Source of the DNA: Blastococcus sp. Marseille-P5729
Lineage (GTDB): Bacteria > Actinomycetota > Actinomycetes > Mycobacteriales > Antricoccaceae
Assembly: GCF_900292035.1 (NCBI RefSeq)
Contig: NZ_OMPO01000001.1
Location: 1,185,192 to 1,249,191, forward strand
DNA: 64,000 nucleotides
Direction of reading: 5' to 3'
In this document: positions 1-7,150 of the stretch, piece by piece
Layout of the letters: each line of letters opens with the position of its first letter
Position numbering within the stretch: position 1 is the stretch's first letter
Made by a program: the position numbers and the translations under genes
The notes under the pieces: generated by a model
What the model saw: the letters and a program-made list of their open reading frames with translations, nothing else
Told to the model about the DNA's origin: nothing
Database searches by the model: none

Positions 1-1539
1 ACCGCCGCGAACGGCGCCCTGGCAGCATCGTCGGTCGTCATGCATCCGCGTCACCATTACGGTACCGACGGGTCGGATCAGGTCAGCTTCCTGGCGAGCG
101 CAGCAGCCTTCGTCGCCCGCTCGGCCGGCAAACGTACGGCGGTCACCGACCATGTCCTCTGGGCCGTCGCGCTGCAAGCGACGCTCTCCTATGCGGTATC
201 CGGGTGGGCCAAGCTCGCTGGTCGCTCCTGGCGTGAGGGGACCGCGTTGTCGGGCGTCACTCGCACCATGACGTACGGAGACCGGCGGTTCTGGGAGCTC
301 ACCCAGCGGTTCCCGCGGCTGGCGAGGCTTCTCGGTGTCTCCGTCCTGGCGCTCGAGTGCACCTTCCCGCTCGCGTACGCCGCGCGGGGTCGTCTCGCCA
401 ACGGCTACATCGCCGGCACGACGGCATTCCACCTGGGCGTCGGCCAGGTGATGGGCCTCGGCCGGTTCGTCCCGTCGTTCATGTCGATGCACGGGCCGGT
501 CCAGTACACCGCCCGCCCCTCCAGCGACACCGAGGTTGAAGGGCGACGTGACGATTCACTCCTTCGCACCAGCGCCCTCGTCGGAGCCGGGTTGATCGCA
601 CTCGCCGTGCAGACGCGACAGGCAAACAGGCGTCGGGCGCTCGCCGGACGCGGCGACGAACGTCAGCTCGAGTTGCGCGACGGCAACCGGATCACCTACC
701 GAGTCACCGGCACGGCCGACGAGAGCACGCCGGTCTTCGTGCTGGAGAACGCAATGCTCTCCACGACCGAGCACTGGGAATGGTTCGTACGCGCGCTCGG
801 CGACCACGGAACGGTGGTTACTTACAACCGACCGGGGTACGCCGGCAGCACGGCGCGACGCGGCACCGCGATCGTCGTCGACGATCTGGTCGGCGGCCTC
901 ACCGAGGTCGTCGAGCACGTGGCCGCGCACCGTCCCGTCGTCCTCGTCGGACACTCGCTGGGCGGTTACATCGCGCTCCGCGCGGTGGACCGTCTCGATC
1001 GCGCACCCCTTGCCGTCTGCCTGGTCGACTCGACCCACTCGGAGGAGCTCAAGCGCTCTCCGCGTCAGGACCTGGGTGCCAAGAGCGTCTCCGACGGGCT
1101 CTCGCTCATCACCCCGACACTCGCGGCCGGAGCGGGCTTGCTCCTCGAGGTTCCGGCGTGGGTGCGGTCGATGCCGCGCGAGGCGCAGGCGTCGATGCTC
1201 GCGCAGTACCGCGATGCCCGGATGTGGCGTGCGGCCAAGCGTGAGTGGCACGCGATACTGCGGGACTTCCGCAATCCTCCCCGCCTGCCGAGATCGGACG
1301 TGCCCATCCTCTCCCTCAGCGCCGAGCGAACCGTCGTCGAGGACGAAGCCCAGGGCGCCATGCATCGCGAACTCGCCGACCTCAGCAGCGCCGGGCGCCA
1401 CGTCGTCGTCCGCGGCGCAGATCACGACTCGATCGTGACCGAGCGCCACACAGCCGAGGCCGCCGTATCGGAGATCCTCGAGTTCGTCGAGGTGGCCTCC
1501 TCCGCTCATTCCGACCGCGCCCATGAGGAGGTGGCGTAG
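1..1539 (+). CDS. HTTM (SdpB-like) membrane domain fused to alpha/beta hydrolase, 5'-truncated by window edge
   Basis: The frame is open from base 1, and the first in-window ATG (position 40) falls inside the membrane domain, so the true start lies upstream. Numbering from that ATG, residues 40-175 hold hydrophobic helices and the motif YAVSGWAKLAG..WREGTAL (about 51-70), typical of HTTM proteins such as SdpB and vitamin K-dependent carboxylase-like enzymes. A further helix lies near 178-195. Residues 205-480 form an alpha/beta hydrolase with nucleophile Ser306 in GHSLGG and a late GADHDS segment that supplies the histidine. The stop is followed directly by the next ATG, so it heads a tight operon with an SdpA-like gene, a methyltransferase and candidate precursor peptides. 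A role in peptide maturation or self-protection is inference; substrate unknown. Confidence 0.7.
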   Translation, partial: TAANGALAASSVVMHPRHHYGTDGSDQVSFLASAAAFVARSAGKRTAVTDHVLWAVALQATLSYAVSGWAKLAGRSWREGTALSGVTRTMTYGDRRFWELTQRFPRLARLLGVSVLALECTFPLAYAARGRLANGYIAGTTAFHLGVGQVMGLGRFVPSFMSMHGPVQYTARPSSDTEVEGRRDDSLLRTSALVGAGLIALAVQTRQANRRRALAGRGDERQLELRDGNRITYRVTGTADESTPVFVLENAMLSTTEHWEWFVRALGDHGTVVTYNRPGYAGSTARRGTAIVVDDLVGGLTEVVEHVAAHRPVVLVGHSLGGYIALRAVDRLDRAPLAVCLVDSTHSEELKRSPRQDLGAKSVSDGLSLITPTLAAGAGLLLEVPAWVRSMPREAQASMLAQYRDARMWRAAKREWHAILRDFRNPPRLPRSDVPILSLSAERTVVEDEAQGAMHRELADLSSAGRHVVVRGADHDSIVTERHTAEAAVSEILEFVEVASSAHSDRAHEEVA

Positions 1540-2079
1540 ATGTCGACGGCCAGCAAGACGATGGAGCTGATGGTTCGAGGCGGACTGGCCGCGTGGCTGG
1601 CAGCGACCGCGCTCAGCCAGCACCCGAACCGGGAGTTCGACCGATGCCGCAAGCTCGACAAGTCAGGGGTCGCGATCCCGAACTGGCGGTTCTTCGCCCC
1701 TGAGCCGTGCAAGCACGACTTCCGGATCTTGCACCGCACGCTCTGCGACGACGGCACTCAGACGCACTGGCAGGAGACGCACTCGATCGCCGAACGCCGT
1801 CCGAGCCACATGATCTGGTTCCCGCAACGTCGGCGCGACAAGGGCATCAACGACGTCTGCAACGAGTTGATCAAGCTCCTGCAGAACCCCGAGGTCGAGC
1901 TCGCTACCACTCCGGCTTACCGGGTGCTGCGCGACCAGGTGCGATCCCAGATCGTGCAGGACGGCGCGACGCCGCGAGGGTTCCAGTTCCTCGTCGTCAC
2001 CGACGGCGGGTACGACGGGGACGAGGAGATCGGGTACATCTTCGCCTCACGCTTCGAGCCCTGGACGCCCGATGAGTGA
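1540..2079 (+). CDS. SdpA-like small protein (WRFFAPEP motif)
   Basis: 179 aa. One N-terminal hydrophobic stretch (about 12-25) is followed by a soluble domain carrying IPNWRFFAPEP (46-56). This resembles the aromatic FF.P signature of SdpA-family proteins, which partner the HTTM protein SdpB in maturation of the Bacillus SdpC toxin. The ATG directly follows the TAG stop of the HTTM-hydrolase gene, so the two are translationally linked, and its 3' end overlaps the methyltransferase gene by 8 nt. The family assignment rests on the short motif plus the HTTM neighbour and is tentative; biochemical function is unknown. Confidence 0.5.
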   Translation: MSTASKTMELMVRGGLAAWLAATALSQHPNREFDRCRKLDKSGVAIPNWRFFAPEPCKHDFRILHRTLCDDGTQTHWQETHSIAERRPSHMIWFPQRRRDKGINDVCNELIKLLQNPEVELATTPAYRVLRDQVRSQIVQDGATPRGFQFLVVTDGGYDGDEEIGYIFASRFEPWTPDE

Positions 2080-2881
2080 GATCACCACCTTGCCCGACCA
2101 GGCACGCACCTACGGGGCCGGATACGCGGCGATCTACGACGATGTCTTCGCCGATGGACCGGACACCGAGCGCGCCGTCGTCGCAATTCGGGCACTGCTC
2201 GCCGGTGCGGCGCCGGACCCGGCCGTCGTCGAGCTCGGAGTAGGGACCGGGCGAATAGCGATCCCGCTCGCGGAGCACGGAATCGATGTGATCGGGCTGG
2301 ACAGCTCGCCGGAGCTCCTGGCGGTCGCCGCCGGCAAGCGGCGCCCCCATGCCACCAACCCCACGCTCATCGAGGCGGACATCCGCGAACCCCAGGATCT
2401 CCCGAGCGTCGACCTGGTGCTGTGCCTCTGCGCGACCTTCTCGATGCTACTGAGTCCACGCGAACAAGCCGCGACGCTGCGAAACGCCGTCGCCATGCTC
2501 CGCCCGGGCGGGATGCTCCTGATCGAGACTCACGATCCGACCCACGTGCGCGCACTCCACCGGACGGGCGTGCACCGACAGCTTCTCGAGGTGGGAGGCG
2601 GCACGATCGAGCTCACCTCGCGGCTGCTGCCCGGCGGGGACCACTGGGAGCTGACGACAGCGATGGCCGGAGACGCCGTGCAGCCGCCGGTCACTGAGAT
2701 CTCCCGACTCGTCTCCCCCGGCGAGTTGGGAAAGCTGGCCACCGAAGCCGGGCTCCGCCACCGGTTCACGTGGTCGAGCTGGGCAGGCGACCACTACTCG
2801 CGGTCGTCCCCGATGTACATCGCGGGATTCGTCTTGGATCCCGCGAGCTGGTCCGATTCAACCGCCAACAGAAAGAGATAG
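2072..2881 (+). CDS. Class I SAM-dependent methyltransferase
   Basis: 269 aa. The Rossmann-fold SAM-binding motif I ELGVGTG is at 54-60, the acidic end of beta-2 is GLD (75-77), and a motif IV-like segment (VDLVLCLCATFSMLL) lies near 114-128. Length and fold fit small-molecule or peptide methyltransferases. It overlaps the preceding SdpA-like gene by 8 nt and ends 4 nt before the 2-TM gene, inside the putative peptide operon. It may therefore N- or O-methylate the peptide product encoded just downstream; that role is inferred from position only. No peptide-recognition domain is visible. Confidence 0.75.
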   Translation: MSEITTLPDQARTYGAGYAAIYDDVFADGPDTERAVVAIRALLAGAAPDPAVVELGVGTGRIAIPLAEHGIDVIGLDSSPELLAVAAGKRRPHATNPTLIEADIREPQDLPSVDLVLCLCATFSMLLSPREQAATLRNAVAMLRPGGMLLIETHDPTHVRALHRTGVHRQLLEVGGGTIELTSRLLPGGDHWELTTAMAGDAVQPPVTEISRLVSPGELGKLATEAGLRHRFTWSSWAGDHYSRSSPMYIAGFVLDPASWSDSTANRKR

Positions 2882-2885
2882 TCAG

Positions 2886-3095
2886 ATGCAATCCAAGCAG
2901 ATGCTCGCGGTCACGCTCACGTTCATCATTGCGGCGGTGGCGCTCACCTTCGCCTTCATGCAGTTCTTCGATTCCGCCGCGATCGCCATCGGGCCGGCGA
3001 TCGCAGTCGCCGTCGGCATCGCCGCAGCGGTCTACTTCGCTATGCGCGACAAGCAGGGGTCGGCGACCGGTGACCAGCGCGAGATGAGGCGCTAG
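2886..3095 (+). CDS. Small two-TM membrane protein (immunity candidate)
   Basis: 69 aa. Two hydrophobic segments (about 7-27 and 33-53) are followed by a charged tail, MRDKQG....DQREMRR. It starts 4 nt after the methyltransferase stop and is the last gene before the 108-nt leader of the peptide genes. Small 2-TM proteins beside peptide-toxin genes often act as immunity factors; here that is inference from size, topology and position. It could also be an export accessory. Confidence 0.6.
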   Translation: MQSKQMLAVTLTFIIAAVALTFAFMQFFDSAAIAIGPAIAVAVGIAAAVYFAMRDKQGSATGDQREMRR

Positions 3096-3140
3096 GCCCG
3101 CACACAAGCTTCCGGCACGCGACCGCGCGCCGGGATAGGT

Positions 3141-3171
3141 CCGCCGTCGACGCTAGGGACGCCGACGGCGG
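3141..3171 (+). promoter_or_regulatory. Inverted repeat upstream of the first peptide gene
   Basis: CCGCCGTCG (3141-3149) pairs perfectly with CGACGGCGG (3163-3171) across a 13-nt loop. It lies in the 108-nt gap before the first peptide gene, 32 nt upstream of its ATG and 15 nt upstream of the ribosome binding site. It may be an operator, a 5'-UTR hairpin, or the terminator of the upstream four-gene unit. There is no T-tract. Confidence 0.4.
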
Positions 3172-3203
3172 AGGTACACACATCACAGAGAGGACGGGTA
3201 CCG

Positions 3204-3407
3204 ATGAGGAACCTAGCACGCAACGTCAACGAGAACCCCTCGTTCGACCTCGGAGATCTGACGCCGACGACTGAGGGTCGCAAGCTCGACCCGCATGCGC
3301 CGGTGCTGGCTACCCCTGCTGCCGCGGCCGCGGCGACGGTGGGCGCGGCAGCGACCGTGGGCGCAGGCGTGGCCGGCTTCGTAGCCGAAGAAGCCGCCGA
3401 CGGCTGA
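3204..3407 (+). CDS. Putative precursor peptide 1 (Ala/Val/Gly-rich)
   Basis: 67 aa. A polar N-terminal part (1-33) contains FDLGDLTP (14-21), followed by a hydrophobic C-terminal half that begins at VLATP (34-38) and is mostly Ala, Val, Gly and Thr up to Phe59, ending in an acidic tail (EEAADG). The purine-rich ribosome site AGAGAGGAC lies about 10 nt before the ATG. Peptide 2, 34 nt downstream, shares the LGD(L/M).P motif, the V.ATP junction, the Ala/Gly-rich core and an acidic end, so the two are paralogous. The leader/core layout and linked exporter suggest a RiPP or two-peptide bacteriocin precursor. No double-glycine site is present in this one. Cleavage site and modification are unknown. 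Confidence 0.65.
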   Translation: MRNLARNVNENPSFDLGDLTPTTEGRKLDPHAPVLATPAAAAAATVGAAATVGAGVAGFVAEEAADG

Positions 3408-3441
3408 CACCGACACCATTCGCTCCGAAGAAGGGAACCCC

Positions 3442-3636
3442 ATGAATCGAATCGAGAAGATCAACAACAGCGCCGAGCTCGCTGAGCTGCCCATCGACGC
3501 TGACCAGCCGACCAAGCTCGGCGACATGCCCCCTGTCACGGCAACTCCGGGCGCACTGGCCGGCGGGGTCGCGGCTGGCGCAGCTCTGGTCGGAGCCGCC
3601 GCGGGTGGCGCCGCCGTGGGCGAGGCCATCGACTAG
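3442..3636 (+). CDS. Putative precursor peptide 2 (GxxxG-rich)
   Basis: 64 aa. A polar leader-like part (1-31) contains ELAELP (12-17) and KLGDMPP (25-31). The hydrophobic C-terminal half starts at VTATP (32-36) and carries GxxxG spacings at 37-41, 42-46, 51-55 and 56-60, ending GEAID. GxxxG motifs promote helix-helix packing and are a feature of class IIb two-peptide bacteriocins. A GG occurs at 41-42, but it lies inside the hydrophobic part and is not a convincing cleavage site. RBS AGAAGGGA sits 6 nt before the ATG. It is followed by the 18-bp hairpin and the ABC exporter. Function inferred from architecture and context. Confidence 0.65.
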   Translation: MNRIEKINNSAELAELPIDADQPTKLGDMPPVTATPGALAGGVAAGAALVGAAAGGAAVGEAID

Positions 3637-3644
3637 TCGACCGT

Positions 3645-3683
3645 CGACGGATGCGGTGCGCCTGGGGCGCACCGCATCCGTCG
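3645..3683 (+). terminator. Perfect 18-bp hairpin between peptide genes and exporter (attenuator candidate)
   Basis: CGACGGATGCGGTGCGCC (3645-3662) is exactly complementary to 3666-3683, with a 3-nt loop TGG. It begins 8 nt after the peptide 2 stop and ends 20 nt before the exporter ATG. There is no U-tract, so it may act as a leaky terminator or as an RNA-stabilising 3' stem. Either would raise peptide mRNA relative to transporter mRNA, as is usual in peptide-export loci. Confidence 0.7.
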
Positions 3684-3703
3684 CCGCGCCTGGAGGAGAC
3701 TCG

Positions 3704-6028
3704 ATGTCCGAGACCACGCTGCGTCCATCCGCCCCGCCACCCGATGACTGGGACCCGCTGCTGTCCAACGACGACACTTTGCGGGACTCCTCCGGCAGGC
3801 TCTTCGCGGCGTCGGCGAGCGATCCGGAGTCCGAGGCCCCTCCGACGAGCCGGGACGAGGTCGACGAACAACCGCACACGGCGGTCACGGCACACCCGCA
3901 ACCGCACCCGCAGCCGAAGCCGCGGCCGCGGCCGCAGCCGCAGCCGCAGCCGCAAGTTACCGATGCTGCGGCGTACCCCGCGCCGCAGACACGTGGGCGG
4001 CTGGGAACAGTTGGCACACCGACCGGCCAGACAGCGCCTGACGAGCCCCACTCCCCGACCGCGGCTTCCTCTCCTCCGCCTGAGCCCACCGCGACAGCGG
4101 CATCGACCGCACCAGATAGTTCGGGTGGATCATCGGGCTCGCGGGCCGCACCGGAGTCGGCGGACGCGCCCGCGGCGACTCCTCCGAAGGGCGAGGAGTC
4201 GAGTCGGCGTCCGGCGACCAAGGCCGAGCAGGACGAGGACGACCTCGCCCGGCGTACGCGCAAAGCCGCTCAGCAGCCGGACACGCTGCGCGCCGCCTTC
4301 CGCGCGATCTCGCTGCACCTCAAACCGCTGCGCGTCGCGATGGCCTTCGGCCTGTTACTGCTCGTCATCTCGGCCGCCGTGGGGTTGGCGCAGCCGCTCG
4401 CCGTGCGCTTCGTGCTGGACAAGCTCGCCGCCAGCGAGCCGCTCGGGACGGCGGTGCTGATCCTGGTTGGTCTGGTGGTGGCGTCCGCGCTCTGCCAGGG
4501 CAGCGGCACCTTCCTCATGCAGCGCGCAGCGGAGGACGTCGTCCTCTCGACCCGCAAACGGCTCATCCGCAAGCTACTCAGTGTCGCCGTACCCGAGATG
4601 CGCAAGGCCGAGCCGGGCGACCTGATGGCTCGGGTCACCTCGGACACCGCGCTGATCCGACAGATCGCGCTCTCGTCGCTGGTCCAACTGGTCACCGGAA
4701 CGGTGATGGTGGTGGGCGCGATCGTCCTGATGATCCTGCTCGACTGGGTGCTGTTCCTCGTGACCTTCGGTGTCGTGCTGGTTGTCGGACTGCTGATGGG
4801 CATCATCATGCCCCGCATCCGACGGTCTTCACAGCAGACGCAGAAGAACGTCGGCAAGATGGGCTCGGAGCTCGAGCGCGTCCTCGGCGCATACACGACC
4901 GTGAAGGCGTCCGCTGCGGAGGACGAGGAGCGCGAGCGGCTCGTCGACCGAATGGTCAAGGCGCACGACTCCGGCATCCGAACCGCGCTCTGGTCCTCGC
5001 TCGCAGCACTGACGTCGACACTCGCCATTCAGGCCTCCTTCCTCGCGGTGCTCGGATTCGGTGGCTACCGGGCGTCGACAGGTGCGATGGAGGTGCCGAC
5101 CCTGATCGCGTTCTTGCTCTACGCGATGCAGCTCTCGGCGCCCGTACTTCAGCTCACCCAGGCAGTGAGCGTGTTCCAGAGCGGGCGTGCAGCGCTCGAG
5201 CGAATCGCCGAGGTCGACTCATTCGAGTCCGAGATGGACGCCGACCCGGGAGAGGCACCCGGCACCGCGGCGAATCTCGGCGCGGTCGACTGGGATCCGG
5301 CAGCGCAGTTCGAGCAGGTCACTTTCAGCTACCCCAACGCAGAGGCGCCGGCCCTCAGTGACTTCACGCTCACGATTCCCGAGCGCGGACTCACCGCGAT
5401 CGTGGGTCCCTCGGGAAGCGGCAAGTCCAGCGTCCTCCGGCTCGTCGAGGGCTTCTATCCCCTCGATCACGGACGGGTGCGCGTCGGTGGTCGCGATGTC
5501 GTCGAGTGGGACCTCGACGAGCTGCGCAACGCGGTCGCATACGTCGAACAGGAGTCCCCGACCCCTGCCGCGGACGTCGCGGGGAACCTCACCTACGGCC
5601 TCGACGACGTCGACGAGCAGCACGCCCAAGAGGTTCTCGAGCGGGTCGGTCTGCGGGAAAGGTTCGCAGAGACCAAGGACCAGACCCTGGGGCATCGGGG
5701 AGCGACGCTGTCTGGCGGCGAGCGTCAACGGCTCGCCCTTGCGCGCGCTCTGCTGCGCCGTCCGCGACTGCTACTGCTCGATGAGGCGACGTCGGCGCTG
5801 GACGCGGCGAACGAGGCGATGATCCGTGACCTGGTCAACGACGTCGCGAGGGAGATCTCGGTCGTCGTTGTCGCCCACCGGCTGTCGACCATCCGCGATG
5901 CGGGGCAAATCATCGTCGTCGAGAACGGGAAGATCCGCGCCCACGGGACACATGAGCAGCTGCTCGCGGTCGATGTGCTGTACGCGAGCCTGGTGAGCGC
6001 TCAAGACACCCTCGGCGAGAACAGCTGA
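3704..6028 (+). CDS. ABC exporter (TMD-NBD) with proline-rich N-terminal extension
   Basis: 774 aa from the ATG at 3704, chosen because GGAGGAG lies 5 nt upstream; a longer frame from 3605 would overlap peptide 2 and the hairpin. Residues 1 to about 195 are low-complexity and Pro/Ala/Ser-rich, including a run of alternating PQ/PR dipeptides near 62-83. Six TM helices follow, then a nucleotide-binding domain with GPSGSGKSS (Walker A), LSGGERQR (signature), LLLLDEATSALD (Walker B) and AHRLST (H-loop). It is a half-transporter acting as a dimer. Unlike classical bacteriocin exporters it has no C39 peptidase domain, so leader removal would need another protease. Probable exporter of the two upstream peptides. 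Confidence 0.85.
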   Translation: MSETTLRPSAPPPDDWDPLLSNDDTLRDSSGRLFAASASDPESEAPPTSRDEVDEQPHTAVTAHPQPHPQPKPRPRPQPQPQPQVTDAAAYPAPQTRGRLGTVGTPTGQTAPDEPHSPTAASSPPPEPTATAASTAPDSSGGSSGSRAAPESADAPAATPPKGEESSRRPATKAEQDEDDLARRTRKAAQQPDTLRAAFRAISLHLKPLRVAMAFGLLLLVISAAVGLAQPLAVRFVLDKLAASEPLGTAVLILVGLVVASALCQGSGTFLMQRAAEDVVLSTRKRLIRKLLSVAVPEMRKAEPGDLMARVTSDTALIRQIALSSLVQLVTGTVMVVGAIVLMILLDWVLFLVTFGVVLVVGLLMGIIMPRIRRSSQQTQKNVGKMGSELERVLGAYTTVKASAAEDEERERLVDRMVKAHDSGIRTALWSSLAALTSTLAIQASFLAVLGFGGYRASTGAMEVPTLIAFLLYAMQLSAPVLQLTQAVSVFQSGRAALERIAEVDSFESEMDADPGEAPGTAANLGAVDWDPAAQFEQVTFSYPNAEAPALSDFTLTIPERGLTAIVGPSGSGKSSVLRLVEGFYPLDHGRVRVGGRDVVEWDLDELRNAVAYVEQESPTPAADVAGNLTYGLDDVDEQHAQEVLERVGLRERFAETKDQTLGHRGATLSGGERQRLALARALLRRPRLLLLDEATSALDAANEAMIRDLVNDVAREISVVVVAHRLSTIRDAGQIIVVENGKIRAHGTHEQLLAVDVLYASLVSAQDTLGENS

Positions 6029-6072
6029 TCCCGGGCCGGGGCGCTGAAGCATCGATTGCCGCGGGAACGGTC

Positions 6073-6984
6073 TTAGAGCCAGCCGCGCAGCACGGCCTTG
6101 GCCCCGGCCTCGAACCGGCTCTGCGCTCCCAGTCGGCCCAGCAGGCTTCGCACGTGGCGCCGGAAAGTCCGGTCGGTCACGCCCACGTGCTTCGCGGCAG
6201 CCATGTCGGTGAGCCCCTGCGCGAGCAGCAACGCGACCTGACGTTCGAGCGGGGTGGGCCGGTCATAATTCGAGACGCCGAGCTCGGCCATCCGCTCGAT
6301 CACCCCGTTGGCGTAGGACGCGAGCACGCGACACAGCACGCGATCACCGATGGCTCTCGCACGTGCGGACTCCTCGTCGGTCCACGTCTCGACGACCGCC
6401 CTCATCTCGTCAGCGATGACGACGGTCTGCTCCATCTTCGAGCTCGCCAGTCCGATGTCGGCCCCGCGATCAGCGAGCCGACGAGCACTGGTCATCAACT
6501 CCTCGTCGCGGTGCTCCTGGTCGATGACCAGCACCACGCGCACGCCGCGGCTCAGCGCCGTGTTCGCCGCCGAGCAGACGGCTCTCTGATGGCACGCTGC
6601 GAGCGGCGTCGTCGCCAGCAGCACCAGCACCTCGCTCGTCGCCGATTCGATGAGCGCGCAGCACCGTTCGGCCGCAACCCGGCTGTCAGCCAGTGGCTGG
6701 GTCAAGACGCCCACCGCGGGAGCCCGGCTCGGGTGGTCATCGGCCGTGCGGGTGGCAGGCTGTCCGACCAGGCCGTGTCCTGCCCGCACCAAGCGGTCAC
6801 CGGACACCGTCACGACCGTTGCGAGACCGGCAGCCACCAGCTCGCTCACGACCGTGACGACGCGGTCCGGCGCCAACGCTGCGCGCTTGGCGACCACCTC
6901 GACCGGCATCTCCCGATGTCGCACCAGCAGCCGAGTGATGCGCAATGCGTCGCCCAGGCCCTGGGCGTTCGAATGGGGCAACAC
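6073..6984 (-). CDS. LuxR-type regulator with TrmB-like N-terminal region
   Basis: 303 aa, GTG start preceded by GAGAGGGGAC. The N-terminal part (about 10-65) looks like a winged helix related to TrmB (LVRHREMPVEVVAKRAALAP). The middle (about 100-225) resembles the phospholipase D-like sensor fold of such regulators, and residues 240-303 form a LuxR HTH (LTDMAAAKHVGVTDRTFRRHV). It is convergent with the exporter, with a 44-nt gap, and is the probable local regulator of the peptide locus. The ligand is unknown. Palindromes lie just upstream of its start. Confidence 0.75.
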   Translation of the reverse strand: MLPHSNAQGLGDALRITRLLVRHREMPVEVVAKRAALAPDRVVTVVSELVAAGLATVVTVSGDRLVRAGHGLVGQPATRTADDHPSRAPAVGVLTQPLADSRVAAERCCALIESATSEVLVLLATTPLAACHQRAVCSAANTALSRGVRVVLVIDQEHRDEELMTSARRLADRGADIGLASSKMEQTVVIADEMRAVVETWTDEESARARAIGDRVLCRVLASYANGVIERMAELGVSNYDRPTPLERQVALLLAQGLTDMAAAKHVGVTDRTFRRHVRSLLGRLGAQSRFEAGAKAVLRGWL

Positions 6985-6998
6985 GAGTGTCCCCTCTC

Positions 6999-7056
6999 GT
7001 AGGCAGGTCCGTCCCCGCCTACCCCTGTCATGGTGCCTCGTGACTGCTTACGAGGC
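6999..7056 (-). promoter_or_regulatory. Two inverted repeats upstream of the LuxR-type gene
   Basis: GTAGGC/GCCTAC (6999-7004 and 7017-7022) and GCCTCGT/ACGAGGC (7035-7041 and 7050-7056) lie 15-72 nt upstream of the regulator start. They are plausible autoregulatory operator sites. Both are short and could arise by chance. Confidence 0.3.
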
Positions 7057-7150
7057 TGGTCGTCCGACGCCACCCGTGGCCGCCTCGTTCCGGCTGCCGG
7101 CTTCCTTTTCGCAGGCTACCGGCCATTTTCCAACCGCGAAACGCCCCAGA

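Noticed and set aside
556-1623. Minus-strand frame of 355 codons
   Set aside because: Antisense to the HTTM-hydrolase gene; composition is Arg/His/Gly-biased shadow sequence.
2072-3636. Assignment of the left-edge locus as a daptide cluster
   Set aside because: The methyltransferase, hydrophobic peptides and exporter are reminiscent, but the peptides do not end in threonine and no aminotransferase, dehydrogenase or metalloprotease is in the window. Could only be revisited with the upstream flank.
3442-3636. Double-glycine leader cleavage at GG (residues 41-42) of peptide 2
   Set aside because: It lies inside the hydrophobic core-like half, has no partner in peptide 1, and the exporter lacks a C39 peptidase.
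3605-3703. Upstream start for the ABC exporter at 3605
   Set aside because: It would overlap peptide 2 and read through the hairpin; the ATG at 3704 has a strong ribosome site at proper spacing.
3880-3955. DNA tandem repeat from CCGCAG/CCGAAG units
   Set aside because: It is the coding sequence of the PQ/PR-rich part of the exporter and imperfect; not treated as a separate repeat element.
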